In this document: positions 23,081-36,100 of the stretch, piece after piece
Position numbering within the stretch: the stretch's first letter is position 1
Layout of the letters: each line of letters starts with the position of its first letter
NCBI GenBank assembly: GCA_964017125.1
Contig: OZ024902.1
Coordinates: forward strand, 54,975,245-55,039,244
Origin: Flabesymbios commensalis
Lineage: Eukaryota > Annelida > Polychaeta > Terebellida > Flabelligeridae
Direction: 5' to 3'
DNA length: 64,000 nt
Made by a program: the position numbers and the translations under genes
Notes under the pieces: model-generated
Seen by the model: the letters and a program-made list of their open reading frames with translations, nothing else
Told to the model about the DNA's origin: nothing
The model's database searches: none

Positions 23081-23220
23081 AACCACCACCACTAGGACTA
23101 GGACTATAAGCCACTACCACTAGTACTAGCACTAGATGCCACCACCACTAGGACTAGGATTAGAAGCCACCACCACTATGACTAAGACTAGAAGCCACCA
23201 CCGCTAAGACTAGGACCACT
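23081..23220. repeat. Minisatellite, four ~36-bp units
   Basis: Units of the form AAGCCACCACCACTAGGACT followed by AGGACTAG, each slightly altered. It lies between the N-terminal end of the broken frame and the right terminal inverted repeat. Confidence 0.85.
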
Positions 23221-23387
23221 AATGTGTTCTGAACAGGGCTTGGAATCGTGCAACATAAAATGGTCACATTTATGTATTGTATAGCCAGCCCACAAGAATC
23301 ATCTCCTTACCACTAATCCTTATAATAAATGGTAAATGCCATTTCACATTGTTACCCCCCAAATTATATAGGTTTCTGGAGGTATTC

Positions 23388-23568
23388 CAAAACGGGAACA
23401 TTCCGTGTCTAAATCACATTAAGTTCAAAATTGCTGCCAAAATTAGCTTTTCTCTTGTAGGTACATGTTTGCAATTTGTGTTATCACAATCTTTGCCCTT
23501 AAAAATGTATGTTTAGACACCAAAATCCGGTTTCTAAGTGGATTAGAGGCTGAGATATTGACAAATGT
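23388..23568. repeat. Right terminal inverted repeat of the long-TIR element
   Basis: Reverse complement of 19661-19832; ends GAGATATTGACAAATGT. A small insertion (TTGTGTTA) distinguishes it from the left copy. Confidence 0.85.
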
Positions 23569-23674
23569 GCCGGTCCTAATAACTGAGCGGTACTACTCAG
23601 TTCTAAATAGGCCTCAGTGATGTATTAGCTAAGTGTACCAAGTGACCCAAGTGTTTAATGTGACCTAGTCTCCC

Positions 23675-23991
23675 GGGCGGGGGCCCTAGGGTAGTGGTTA
23701 GCACCGCTGCCTTTCACGCCAGAGTCCGGGGTTCGGTTCCCGGTCTCGGCGGTTTGAAAGAAACAAAATTGTTTCTTCCCCATCCACGTGTGAAAGCTAG
23801 TATTGTGGGGAGCCTCCGTGACCGAGAGGTAGCGTGCTCGGCCTCAGACCGCCAGGGCTCGATTTTCGAATCCTGTGTCTGGAGGACAGTGTCATCTCAA
23901 TCATCTCACCATCCTCAGGAGGTTCTCCTGGCCCAGTTTAGCCTATATGTGCACAAAGGTGGCCTAAAGCCCGATTCATTTCATTTCATTT
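23675..23991 (+). mobile_element. SINE with two tRNA-like heads, 12-bp target duplication
   Basis: ACCTAGTCTCCC occurs directly outside both ends (23663-23674 and 23992-24003), so the 317 bp between is one insertion. It contains two tRNA-like segments: 23680-23750 (A box TAGTGGTTAGCACCG, B box GGTTCGGTTCCCGG, closest in feel to tRNA-Glu) and 23806-23881 (CGAGAGGTAGCGTGC, B-box-like TTCGAATCC, more like a tRNA-Leu/Ser). The tail is TCATTTCATTTCATTT. Two heads in one unit mark it as a dimeric or composite SINE. Confidence 0.9.
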
Positions 23992-24003
23992 ACCTAGTCT
24001 CCC

Positions 24004-24742
24004 AACTTGTTTCCTACGCTGCAATAACTCGTAAAATTGTTAAACGGGGATTTATAATATTTAAACTAAATTTAATCATGTACAGTAGCATGTCACATAG
24101 TGTAGTGTTTGTAGTGTATGCCGGTTACCTTTCTCTTCACACTTGTCAATGACTAGTAATTTATGTCTTGTGCGATATATATATCAGATATAAGTCATGA
24201 CGTATCACGTGTTATACCAAGCATAGGCCTACATATAACTCTGTCCGTGCATACATGTGTATTAATGCACAATTGATTTAGATTTCATATTGATGATATT
24301 ATGTTATAAGTATATATTCAGAACAGGAGCTTAACATCACGAGATGTCTTAGAAGGTTCTCGAGACAATATAGGCATACCTTGAACAATGATCTAACCAC
24401 AATGGCATGTGCATTTAGCATGTTGAAACATCAGTACTAACGATGGATACAGTGAAAATCTTGCTGTTGCTATCTATATAGTGCATTGAATCAGGCTAGT
24501 TTGATTCAGCCACTGTCTCCGGGCACTGTCTGCAACATTGGACCGGTATTAAAACAACATCGGTTTAGCGTATCGTGTTTGTGGGAAGAGTGTGCTGTGT
24601 GACGAGTATATAGCTACATCTTGGCCTGTCCAATGAAAGTATTTTAATCTCATCACATGACACATGTATACAGATATAGAATATAATTTATTGAATACAA
24701 GTAACCTAATCCTTATGGATGTTTATATTCAACGATAAGTAA
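24004..24742. other. Non-coding stretch with one half hairpin repeat
   Basis: No gene recognised. A truncated hairpin-family copy (CAACATTGGACCGG ... ATCGTGTTTGTGGG) lies at about 24,510-24,592. Confidence 0.5.
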
Positions 24743-24850
24743 CCCAGAAGACATGAGACATTTAACCAATGTTATTTAATGTTGTCCCAACTTGTTCAAC
24801 GTTTGCACAACATTAAAACAACATTGGTTCAACGTATGATGTCTACTGGG
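24743..24850. repeat. Hairpin MITE, CCCAGCAAACAC family (variant)
   Basis: Left CCCAGAAGACATGAGACAT, right ACGTATGATGTCTACTGGG, with AACCAATGTTATTTAATG opposed to CATTAAAACAACATTGG. Confidence 0.75.
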
Positions 24851-25553
24851 AAGTCTCTTTTTCTTTTGTTAAGCATTAGTCCTTACCATTATTTAAATCA
24901 GACAGATACCAAAATTAGGCAAATGCGCACTAGATTCGTGTGGTGAGACCATGTTCAAGTAGCCAACATATTTGCGCATATTATATCACGTAATATAATA
25001 TAATGCTACATAAAGTTGTAAACCTACGCTGATTGCATTTCTGTGTATGTATACACATGATAAAGCACTATAAAACACAACATCCATAAATTATGGGCCC
25101 TACCTTCCCTATCTATATACAATAGATATGTGCTTCAGAAACCGTTTTAATATCATAGTTATAGGCTCATTACCGGGAAATGATATCGTATGCACATGAT
25201 GTAGGCCTTAGTATAGACAGTGTGAGACATGGGGCGTGTCAGGGTGCTGGGCGAGGCCGCCCCTCAAATAGTAGACCATATAGGCCCAATGTTACTATTT
25301 TACGTTTAGATGACTCAACATATGGAGTGACCATCCACCACCAGTAATAATCATTCTTCTTAGTCATCTTCTGTGCTCCCAGCTTGTCAGAGCTGCTTTG
25401 TGTCTTCTGTGTGCAGCAGCGTCTTAATCATGTTGGTGGCGTATAAAACCTGTTGCACACATTGATATATCTTGATTTAGCCTCTCAGTGCAAGCAAGGC
25501 CCGCCCGTTGGTTGAATGAGTTAATGTATGCTGCGTTGCTCGACATGCAGTAT
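24851..25553. other. Non-coding stretch
   Basis: No gene, RNA or repeat terminus recognised. Confidence 0.4.
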
Positions 25554-25661
25554 CCCAGCGAACACGATACATCGACCCAATGTTGGACCAATGTTGTGCC
25601 ACCGTCTGCGACGGTGGCCCAACATTGGTCCAACATGGGTTGATGTCTCGTGTTTGCTGGG
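25554..25661. repeat. Hairpin MITE, best-preserved copy of the CCCAGCAAACAC family
   Basis: A 108-bp near-perfect palindrome: left CCCAGCGAACACGATACATC, right ATGTCTCGTGTTTGCTGGG, apex CACCGTCTGCGACGGTGG. The dinucleotide AT lies outside both ends. Copies of the family recur at 2415, 5974, 6827, 24743, 51276, 52770 and 59298, with decayed ones elsewhere. Confidence 0.9.
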
Positions 25662-26570
25662 ATGTGTGTCGCTTATAATACTGAGTCAGTTGCGCCGTAT
25701 CCAATTTTCGTGTGATCCATTTATAGCTTCATTTTAGTTATCAAAGGGTGGACTCCAACTGGAGTATACTATCCCTTGGGAGTGTGCCACTTCTGTGGAC
25801 TGACTGCACACCGTCAACAACGTCACGCTTTGTACAGGCTATAATTTGTTCTGATATGATATGATATGGACGTGCGTGGCTTTTTATGACCTGCTTAGAG
25901 GCTGAGTTCTGATCGTGATATAATAGGTTGTGCAGCAGCACAATATTCAATAACCGTGTTTAGGACAAGGCAAATAGCGAACATATCAATCACCGATTGT
26001 CAGGCAGACGATGTAGGTAACTTTTTTTTGTAAGGGAGTTGTTCCACGGAACGATCTTTTTGACACAGTCAACTAACATGATTAATAGGTAGCAATTATT
26101 TTACATTGAATTCGTTGTTACTTTTTCACATGAAGTTAATACTTTCCGGTTTATAACAATAAGCTATTTTTCAATAACATATGCTAGAATGTCACATTCC
26201 CAATAATACTTATTTGGCATGTAATGTTATTATATTTCTAGTCAAGACCACAGCATACATTGACGTCCAAGTCCTGTAACTACATAAATGCCGTGGTCAG
26301 AAAGTGAAGAGACAGGGTTCTCTTGGTTAAAAATTGACTTTCTATCCTCTGGTATGGGGTTTGTGGACAGGCATATTTAAGCATCCCCGATAATATTGGG
26401 ATGCTTATAGTGTTAAGCAATATTCTGTCTACGTCGCCGCCGGCGAATTGGAAATTTAGTTCTTACTAAGAAGGTAACTAATGAATTTTGTTTATTTTTT
26501 ACAGACATGACCTATGTGCCTGGGCAATTTTTTTTTGTCACCAAGCCATAAGCGGCCATTTTCTAAGATA
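25662..26570. other. Non-coding stretch
   Basis: A 28-bp perfect hairpin (AAGCATCCCCGA / TCGGGGATGCTT type, about 26,379-26,408, with a partly paired loop) is present. No gene recognised. Confidence 0.4.
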
Positions 26571-26576
26571 GCCGCC

Positions 26577-26735
26577 TAAAAAGCTTGTGGGCTTGATAAC
26601 CGATGGTTGGATTGCATTCAAATTTGGTAGGGTTGCTCTCTAGGTATTTCTGATGATCTGATTAAATTTGGGAAGGATACTTTAAAAACAAAATGACTGC
26701 CGCAGCCATTGAAAAAAAATGGGGGGGGGGAAGTC
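26577..26735. repeat. Dispersed repeat also present at 43050-43220
   Basis: GGTTGGATTGCATTCAAAT, TCTGATGATCTGAT and GCAGCCATTGAAAAAAAATG correspond to similar words in the same order at 43,091-43,200. It looks like one module of a larger modular repeat. Confidence 0.65.
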
Positions 26736-26739
26736 ATTA

Positions 26740-28570
26740 TTTTTTTAATATATAGTTGAGGGGTCATGGACTGACCTGGAAATATCTACACATTTTGTGC
26801 AGTGTCACCTGTCCAGGTGTAGACACTGCTAACCTTCGTCTCTGGCTTGGATAATAATGTAGTGGTCAAAAACAAGGGCAGTGGGAATTCCCCTTCTGCC
26901 AAACCCATGGGGGGGGGGGGTTCAAAACTTTTAAGATGCAGGCAGAGCTGATCGCTGAGTGGACCTGGCAACCTGCCAACACCTCGAGTTGGCAAGCTGC
27001 CATTATCCACAGGAGACCCTAACCTTTCCAGTTCTTGAGCACGATGAAAAGGCTGGTTTCGTGTCTGATATAGGTCAATCTAACTGGGATGCTTTTAATG
27101 TTTTCATGCCTGAAACAGCCACATCTAGTTCAAACTTGAAGGGGCTGCTCAAGCACCTCGATCTCAGCTTTACTACCCCACTGTACAGAAATTTTGGGTT
27201 GATTGTATTAAAACATGATATATCATGATATATCGGCCATTATTGACTTTAATATGCGTAATATCTGGGAAACTGTGCCAGATAGTTAGACCATTGCCAT
27301 AAAACAAAATGTCTAGTTTGAAGTAGGGAAATGCCCTGAAAAATTCCAACTACCGTAGATCAAATTAAAATGGCTAACTATCTGGCATGCAGCCCTCACC
27401 GAGGTGAGCTGCTTACTGTATCTCACACGGTCCTCCGCCACCGCAGTTATTTGTTTTCAACATAGCTACTAATCTAGCTATCAATTTCTGCTTCCTCAAA
27501 ATCCACATAGCCATCACATGCCACTGGGAAATTGTTTTGGTGACATTTTAATCCCCATATCATCGACCCTTTCATTACTATGGCCACTAACGAAGAAAAG
27601 CTTGTTACCGCGTTTGAGTACAAAATTTCCATCAGATCTTCTTTTAATTTGGGAAATATGTTCAGCTATGTCAGCCAATGACCTGATTAACTCAAAATGG
27701 CCGTTTAGTGGCCATTTTGAATTTTTATATTTTTTGATATTTATGTAACTTAAAAAATGCAAAATAGCATAAGCTGGACCATGAATATAAAACAAAATGT
27801 AATGTCTCACACAAGGATAACCCATGACAATTTCGCACTAATAATATCATTGATAGCTGATCTATGTGAACTTCTGCTTCCTCAATCTTCACATAGCCAT
27901 CAGATACCACTAAAAATCTAAAATGGCCGACTTACAGTCATTTAAAAAAAAATTATCATTATCTCGGAAATGTTGCATAATATAGATAAAGCGGTGATAA
28001 AAAATAAACCTTGAGAAAGTTTGCTGATCTATAGCAAATTTGATTTGGCCGATTGGCGATAACAAGAGGGCTGCTTTCGTGTTCTGTTTCTGAACAACTC
28101 TTTCTAGTTTACTTTGATATGCGTAATAACTGGAAAACTGGGACAGATACATGTAGCTAGACAATTTTTACTATAATTATAAAACAAAATGTCTGTGTTT
28201 TATTTCCGGGCGATATCTTGAAAAGCATTTGCTGGATTGTTTTCATATTGCACACACATATCCCTTAGGGGGTGTAGATGTACCTTTTAGGGGTTATGAC
28301 TTATGACTATTTTTTTACCCTCGACTTTGCGGCCACTATTGACTTTGATTATTGGTAGGGGATAGCTTTCGTTTCTATGCGATATCTCAGCTAGAAACCG
28401 TTTGCTCGATTGTTTTTATATTACACACATCCTTTATCATGTTTATGGAGTGTAGATGTGCCTTTCGGGGATTATGACCAATTTTTTTATCATAGTAACA
28501 TTGTGGCAATTATTGACTTTAATTAATGGCAGGGGATATTGTTAGCATCAGTGCTCTTGTTTTTTGTGCC
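26740..28570. repeat. Array of decayed modules related to families B and C; ends CTCTTGTT
   Basis: The phrases GACCATTGCCATAAAACAAAATG (27,290), CATGAATATAAAACAAAATG (27,780) and TATAAAACAAAATGTC (28,170) recur, each near AAAATGGC(C/T) words. From 28,195 the phrases GATATCTTGAAAAGC and GTGTAGATGTRCCTTT occur twice, and the array closes with GGCAGGGGATATTG and GCTCTTGTT at about 28,555. The open frame at 26,959-27,228 in this block has no recognisable similarity. Confidence 0.5.
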
Positions 28571-29243
28571 GCCGCCGCTGAGCTAGCGAAGGCATTATGT
28601 TTTTGCGTTGTCCGGCAGGTTGTTTAGCAGTCCTGACTTCCGGTCGTTCTTGTCATCACACTAATTCAATAACAACTGAAGCTAACAATCAATACCAGTG
28701 ATAGACCCTTATAAAAGTCAATTTCAAAGATGGGTGACCTTGACCTATTTTTCAAGGTAACAGAGGATGATGTCATGAAGTTTGTCATCACGATATCTCC
28801 ACACTTAAAATTTGTATTACTTCATATCAATACCAATGATCCATATAATAAAACTCAAGTTCAAAGATGGGTCACCTTGACCTATTTGTCAAGGTCAAGG
28901 TTAATCTATAAGGGAAATAGTTTGTCATCAAGACATCTCCATAACTTCAATTTAAAACCTTGCATAATAAAATAGATTATTGATATAAAATGAAGTGCAA
29001 GAAAGATAACACATGCTTAAATCAGCTGTCTATGTGAAATTTAAGTGAAATATGAGACCACTGGCAATTTTTCTCAATTTTGCTTTTTTTCGGAAATGTT
29101 GCATTGAGTAGAATTTTAATAGGAAATAATTTTGGTGTTACACAGGAATAACCAATTAAAACCCCAAAGTGGCTAACTGTTTGTAAATTTATAGGTGATT
29201 TGTTTAGGAACAGGGTAACATGTGGGAAGTTTATTTGATTTTC
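28571..29243. repeat. Dispersed 'GGTGACCTTGACCTA' repeat (two degenerate units) and non-coding DNA
   Basis: GATGGGTGACCTTGACCTAT followed by TTTGTCATCA and ATCTCCA occurs at about 28,729 and again at 28,865. Related text (CAAGGTCACCAAGTCACAG) is at 40,800-40,960. No gene recognised. Confidence 0.55.
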
Positions 29244-29836
29244 AGCCCGCCTTCTAATTTTAATTAAAAAAAGTGGGCTATTGCAATTGAAGTTCGGCGT
29301 GGTTGGCGTCTGCGTTGACATTTACTTGTGGGCGCGATAACTTGAAAAGTTTTTCATGTATCCTCCCCAAATTTGTTATGCATGTTACTGATGACCAGTT
29401 CTCGGACAAGTTCAATAATGGCAGAAAAAAAATTAAAATGGCCGACTTATTTTGATTTTTCGCCTTTTACATCAATGATTTGACCTTGTGGGCATGATAA
29501 CTTAAAAAGTTTTTCACGTATCCTCTTCAAATTTGTTATGCATGTTACTGATAAGTAGTTCTTGGACAAGTTCAATAATGGCTGAAAAAAAATTAAAAAT
29601 GGCCGATTTATTGCGATTTTTCACATTTTACGTCAATAATTTGACCTTGTGGGCGCGATAACTTAAAAAGTTACTAATAACCAGTTCTCGGACAAGTTCA
29701 ATAATGGCTGGAAAAAATTGAAAATGGCCGATTCATTGTCATTTTTCGCATTTTACGTCAATAATTTGACCTTGTGTCCACAATAATGACTTCAAGCTCA
29801 ATAAGGCGGCGGGCTATTGTCGAGTGTGCTCTTGTT
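29244..29836 (+). mobile_element. Modular repeat family A, three-module copy
   Basis: Begins AGCCCGCCTTCTAATTTTA, then AAGTGGGCTATTGCAATTG; three modules of ~160 bp each run GGGCGCGATAACTT - CTCGGACAAGTTCAATAATG - AAAATGGCCGA - TTTGACCTTGTG; ends GGCGGGCTATTGTCGAGTG and CTCTTGTT. Short ends AGCCCGCC / GGCGGGCT are inverted to each other. Confidence 0.8.
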
Positions 29837-30128
29837 TTTAATTAAATCCATTCCAGCTGTTTTAAACTTGAGGAAGTGGATAATTTTGCAGTGGAAAGGA
29901 AACTAATTGAAAAACATTGTTATTGTAGCTCTAGGTGGTGCATCTAATTCAAATCTCCTTTCCATTTCCTTTTGGCATGACTAAAACAAAACACTGCAAT
30001 GTAGGTATCTTTAAATGTAGACAAATTTGTGTTTTCAGATAAATATTATCATATACATAGGTGAATATACATACTGTTTGCTGATAAATTACTGTCTGGA
30101 CCAGCTAAATGCAGGAGTATATACAAAT

Positions 30129-33100
30129 ATGGCAGAGAACGGAGCTACAGGATCTAAACCCAATATCCTGGTTCTAGGAGGTATGTATTAATAATTACTT
30201 GTTATCCCCTGAGATGTACACATTTTAGCCTTTAAGCGCTGCAATATTTTTGTATGACCAAAGAATTTTTTTTTCAAATTGAAATGATCACAAATGCCAT
30301 GTAGCTTTTTCCACTTTATTTTAATACCTATGTTATGGGTCTACGGCCATTATAAATATTTGTACTTTTACAGTGCGGGGGTTCAAATTTAGACATCAGC
30401 ATCTGACATCCACATATGTCGGTTTCTGACGTCTAAAGTAAATCCCCACGCTATAAGAGTTAAACTAACAAAGTTAGTCAACCGTTCTCGTTTTTAACCC
30501 ATTTTATCCTCTGCTTAAATCACAGTTATTGGGAATGAAATGAGTGTTTAAACATCAAGGTTTGCAAATGTTTGGTGTCAAATTAAACAAATATCAATAA
30601 TTTTCAGCCACTTGAAAATGTGGGTCGCGGTAGCGAGACGCAGCTTCAAGTGGGTGCAAATTTAATTTTTTAATTTAGCAGGATAATGGTTAATAACACA
30701 TAAAAGGATTAAAATAATGAACCTCAGAAATTTGAAATAATTCTTCATCAATAATTTAAACATCAATTCGGATTCTCAATACATACATGGCTTCATAGTT
30801 ATTAAATATGGCTTCTTTTGGCTTTCAGCAAATAAATTCAGATTTTTAACCAGGACCCAGTGAGATCTTAACAAATTAAATTACAGTGTACCGGTGCCAT
30901 TGTTAATAATTGAGTGTCCCCTCCACCCATGGAGGCTTTTACCATTTGTGATCTATTTCTCGCACCGCGGCGCTGCTGTCACTCTTTCTTATGGTCATAC
31001 ATTACTCTCTTGTTATTTAGAAAAAAAATTTATGGCTGGATTTTATGTTCAGATTTTTAGCTAGGACCCAGTGAAATCTTAACAAATTGAAATAAATGCA
31101 GTGTACCATTGTTAATAATTAAGCATCCCCCCACCCATGGAGGCTTTTAGCAGTTGTGATCTATTTCTGGCATTGCTGCCCTCACCCTTTCTTATTGTCC
31201 ATACATTACTCTCTTGTTATTTGGAAAATTTTATGTCCTTTATATTCACATGTGTCACTATATATATGTACACTTGAATTGGGGAGTTCTGCTGGTTAAT
31301 GATACGTGTATGGCTATAGTTTCTATTATTCACCTGTGTTTATAACTTTTAAAGTAAACAAGATAGGGCTATGATTTCTATTATTCCCCTATGGGAAACC
31401 ACAACATGGGCATTCAGAATATTTCGGCATTGAGCTTGGGCGACCTTGAGGAATCAAGTGGAGGTCAATCACACTTTATTGGTTTACCATTTATAACTTG
31501 TGAAGTGGGCAAGATATGGCTTTAGTTTCTTTTCTTCACCTATATATATAGGAAAGCCCACCATTATATATTTACTTTTTACCTAGAGGTGACCTTGAGG
31601 AGTCAAACAGAGGTCATTCACATTCTTGTCACTTCCACCGGGGGATGCTTTTCAAGGTTTGCAGACTGATCCAATCACATCTAGTTTAATTTGTGATTTT
31701 AAAAATTATACATAAATTGTGGTGTTTAATTAACTGTTAAAAACCTTTGTCGCTGTCTTTATTATGATTGTGTAAATCCGAAAATACCCATCTGAACAAT
31801 GTGTGCGTACACTTGCTTCTGATAAAAATAATCTATTTTGTAAGACATTTTGATTTTTTCTTTACTATTTATTGTATCATATGCTCCATGTAATTGTGAA
31901 AGGGCTTGATATTCATGTAGATAATGCATACTTCACTTACTTCTTACACAATAGACTCAGTGTTGTTTACTATTACAGTACTATAGGAGTCACAAAACAC
32001 TTTTGGCAGAGGGAGGGAAAAAATCAAGATGCGTGCCAATAATTATATCATTATGTGCTTATAATTGCATGCTACAACAATACATGCCTTTCAGCCGTGT
32101 GTTCATTTCTGTTTCCAGACTATACGTATAACTATACGTCTTATTTTAGCATATTATCTTAATACAATCAAAAGCACTTATTATTTTGGGTTCAATTTTG
32201 TACATGTGTGTGTACATGTACTCAACTGACCTGGAAATATCTAACTAACAGGATGCTTTCTAGGATTAGTGGTTAAAAATAAGCATGACAAAATTTTTTA
32301 GTTCATTATAAACACAATTTTTTTCTGAATATTTTCAGGTGTGGGATTCATTGGAAGAAATTTAGTACACTACTTAATCAGCAATGAGCTAGCTGCGAAG
32401 GTTAGTTATTAAAATATGAATATAAGTATTTGCCAATACTGAGCTCCATACTAGTACTGGATAAGTGGGGCTCTATGCACCCTTGGCAGATAGTTTATCT
32501 TAGACCCTAGTCCTGCTGTGACCGTATCATACGTTTTCAAGTTCCAAGCCAAGTAAAATGCCACTGAATCTGAAGAAATAGTTTGTTGCAAATGATTTTC
32601 TAAAAGAATCATCCAATATTTTTCCCCATATAAAGGGTTAACCCTATAAGGCCCAACCTGTGACCCCATTAATTGGCTCCCGTAGGTGAGATGGCGGGAG
32701 CTATGGATTCCGCCTCCGTCCCTTTTTTAGCCCGCCTTTTAATTTTAATTAAAAAAGGTAGCCCGCCTTTTAATTTTAATTAAAAAAGGTGGGCTATTGC
32801 AATTGAAGTTCGGCGTCGTCGGCGTTAACATTTACTTGTGGGCGCGATAACTTGAAAAGTTTTTCATGTTTCCTTCCCAAATTTGTTTTGCATGTTACTA
32901 ATGACCACTTCTCGGACAAGTTCAATAATGGCTGAAAAAAAATTCAAAATGGCCGACTTATTGCGATTTTTCACCTTTTACGTCAATAATTTGACCTTGT
33001 GGGCGCGATAACTTGAAAAGTTTTTCACATATCCTTTTCAAATTTGTTATGCATGTTACTAATGACCAGTTCTCGGACAAGTTCAATAATGGCCGAAAAA

Positions 33101-36100
33101 AAAAAAAATGGCCGATTTATTGCGATTTTTCACATTTTACGTCAATAATTTGACCTTGTGGGCGCGATAAGTTGAAAAGTTTTTCCCATATCCTCTTCAA
33201 ATTGGTTATGCATGTTACTAATAAGTAGTTCTTGGACAAGTTTAATAATGGCCAAAAAAAAAAAAAAATGGCCGATTTATTGCGATTTTTCTCATTTTAC
33301 GTCAATAATTTGACCCTGTGGGCGCGATAACTTGAAAAGTTTTTCACATATTCTCTTCAAATTTGTTATGTATGTTACTTATAAGTAGTTCTTGGACAAG
33401 TTCAATAATGGCTGAAAAAAAAAAAAATGGCCGATTTATTGTGATTTTTCTCATTTTACGTCAATAATTTGACCTTGTGGGCGCGATAACTTGAAAAGTT
33501 TTTCACATATCCTCTTCAAATTTGTTATGCATGTTACTAATAAGTAGTTCTTGGACAAGTTCAATAATGGATGAAAAAAAATTCAAAATGGCCGATTTAT
33601 TGCGATTTTTCTCATTTTACGTCAATAATTTGACCTTGTAGGCACGATAACTTCAACATTTTCACAAGTATCCTCTTCAAGTTTGTTATGCATGTTACTA
33701 ATAAGCAGTTCTTAGACAAGCTCAATAATGGCCGGTAAAAAAATCTAAATGGTCGACTTATTGCGATTTTTCACATTTATTTTACGTCCATAATTTGACC
33801 TTGTGGGCGCTATAACTTGAAAAGCGGCTGGTTTAACATACCATTTATATCTCGGGTTGTTATTTACGTGATGACATTCGTCTTTACTTTCTCTATCATA
33901 ATTCGGCGGCGGGCTATTATCGAGTGTGCTCTTGTTTCCTTTTCTTTTGCCTATAACTTTGTACGAAAATAAGCTAGGATAACCATATTTGGTATGTGTG
34001 GGTCACTTCTACGTGGATAATGGACAGGTTAAGATATTTTTAATCTGAATTCAATATGCAAGGTCGGAGAGGGGAAAATGATGTTACAGCCTTGGGCCGT
34101 CTGTGAGCATTTCGTTTCCAGAGCATATCTCAGAATGTACTTGTCCGATTGTCTTCAAATTTTACACACAACACCTCTAGGTGTCTAGTTGTGCCTTTTA
34201 GGGTATATGAACTTTGACCTACTTTTGGTTCAGAACTCTGACCTATTTAGACGTTTTGACACACACTTCGTTTCCGGAGCAGATCTAGGAAACTACTGGG
34301 CAGATTACAGTCATATTGCTCATACATGATCTCTAAGGTTCCTAGTTGTGCATTTTCAGGTTTTTTGACCTTGAAGTTGACCCAGCACTTTGACCTAATT
34401 TATAACATAGGTAAATCCGATTGAAATATTTTGCGGAATATCATGAAAACCGCTCAAGATAGCTACACCATTACTATAAAACAAATTGTAAGGTTTCAGG
34501 AGAGGATGTATCTTGCAAAATTTCAACTCTATCGAATTCAAAATGGCCGCCTATCGGTCGTTATTTACCTCGACAAACCTGATATAGCGGAATATCAGAA
34601 AAACCGCTCAAGGTAGCTACACCATTACTATAAAACAAATTGTAAGGTTTCAGAAGAGGATGCATTTTGGAAAATTTCAACTCAATCAAATTCAAAATCA
34701 TTATTCACCTCGGCAGGCCTGATATTGGGTAAATCGTGCTAGATAGCTAAACCATTACTATAAAACAAAACGTGAGATTTCAGGAGAGGATGCATCTTGA
34801 AAAATTTCGACTATCAAATTCAAAATGGCCGCCTATCGGCCATTATTCACTTTCACATGGCTGATATTTGGTAAACCGTGCTAGATGATGCCTATATAAC
34901 GAAATGTGAGATTTCAGGTGAGGATGCATCTTGAAAAATTTCGACTCGGATAAAATTCAAAATGGCCGCCTATCAGCCATTATTCACTTTCACAAGGCAG
35001 ATATTTGGTAAACCGTGCTAGATGGCTAGACCATTAATATAAAACAAAATGTGAGTTTTTGGAGGAGGATGCACCCTGGAAATTCTTAACTGTATCGACT
35101 TCAAATTGGCCGACAATCGGCATTATTTACCTCTATAGGCCTGATATCAGGTAAACCGAGCTAGATAGCTAGACCATTACTATAAAACAAAATGTGAAAT
35201 TTCAAAAGAGGATGCATTTCGAAAAAAATTGACTGGATAAAATTCAAAATGGCCGACTATCGGCCATTGTTCACTTTTACATGGCCGCTATTTGGTAAAA
35301 GGTACTAGATGGCTAGACCATTACTATAAAACAAAATGTGAGATTTCAGGACAGGATGCATCTTGAAAAATTTTGACTTGATCTGATTCAAAATGGCTGC
35401 CTATCGGCCATTATTCACTTTCATGGCCTTTATTTGGTAAAACGTGCTAGATGGCTAGACAATGCAGTACTATAAAACAAAATATGAGATTTCACGTGAG
35501 GATGCATCTTGAAAAATTTTGACTATTATTTTCACATTGCCGATATTTGGTAAACCGTGCTAGATTGCAAGACCATTAGTATGAAATAAAATGTGAGTTT
35601 TCGGGGAAGGATGCACCCTGGAAATTTTTAACTCTTATCGAATTAAAAATGGCAGACAATCTGCATTATTTACCTTGATAGGCCTGATATCACGTAAACC
35701 ATGCTAGATAGCTAGACCATTACTATAAAACAAACTGTGACGTTTCAGGAGAGGATGTTTTTTGAAAACTTTCGACTTGATCAAATTCATAATGGCCACC
35801 TGTCAGTCACTATTTATTTCACATTGCTGATATTTGGTAAACCGTGCTAGATAGCTAGACCATTACTATAAAACAAAATGTGAGATTTCTGGAAAGGATG
35901 CATTGTGAAAAATTTTGACTTGATCAATTTCAAAATGGCCGTCTATCGGCCATTATTCACTTTCACATGGCCGATATTTGATAAACCGTGCTAGATGGCT
36001 AGACCATTACTATAAAACAAGGTGTGAGTTTTCGGGGGAGGATACACCCTGGAAATTTTTAGCTCTTATCAAATTCAAAATGGCCGACAACCGGCATTAT

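Larger units (their letters stand above)
19661..23568 (-). mobile_element. Long-TIR element carrying a broken PIN/XPG-like reading frame
   Basis: About 175-bp sequences at 19661-19832 and 23388-23568 are reverse complements of each other (with some small gaps) and bracket a - strand coding relic occupying about 23050-19900. The outermost shared words are ACATTTGTCAATATCT (left) and AGATATTGACAAATGT (right). The simplest reading is a DNA transposon of about 3.5 kb before the nested SINE, with the enclosed frame as its candidate transposase. I could not identify a target-site duplication, so the ends may be eroded. An alternative is that two unrelated repeats happen to lie in opposite orientation around a processed gene copy; the symmetric placement argues against this. 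The element is broken. Confidence 0.6.

Noticed and set aside
23680-23881. Two functional tRNA genes
   Set aside because: Both lie inside one unit flanked by a 12-bp duplication with a repeat tail, and their cloverleaf pairing looks imperfect, so they are SINE heads.
25554-25661. A microRNA precursor
   Set aside because: The foldback is far too perfect and long, and it recurs many times as a dispersed repeat; a MITE explains it.
32839-33936. CRISPR-like regular repeats
   Set aside because: The modules are contiguous ~160-bp tandem repeats without unique spacers, in a eukaryotic intron.
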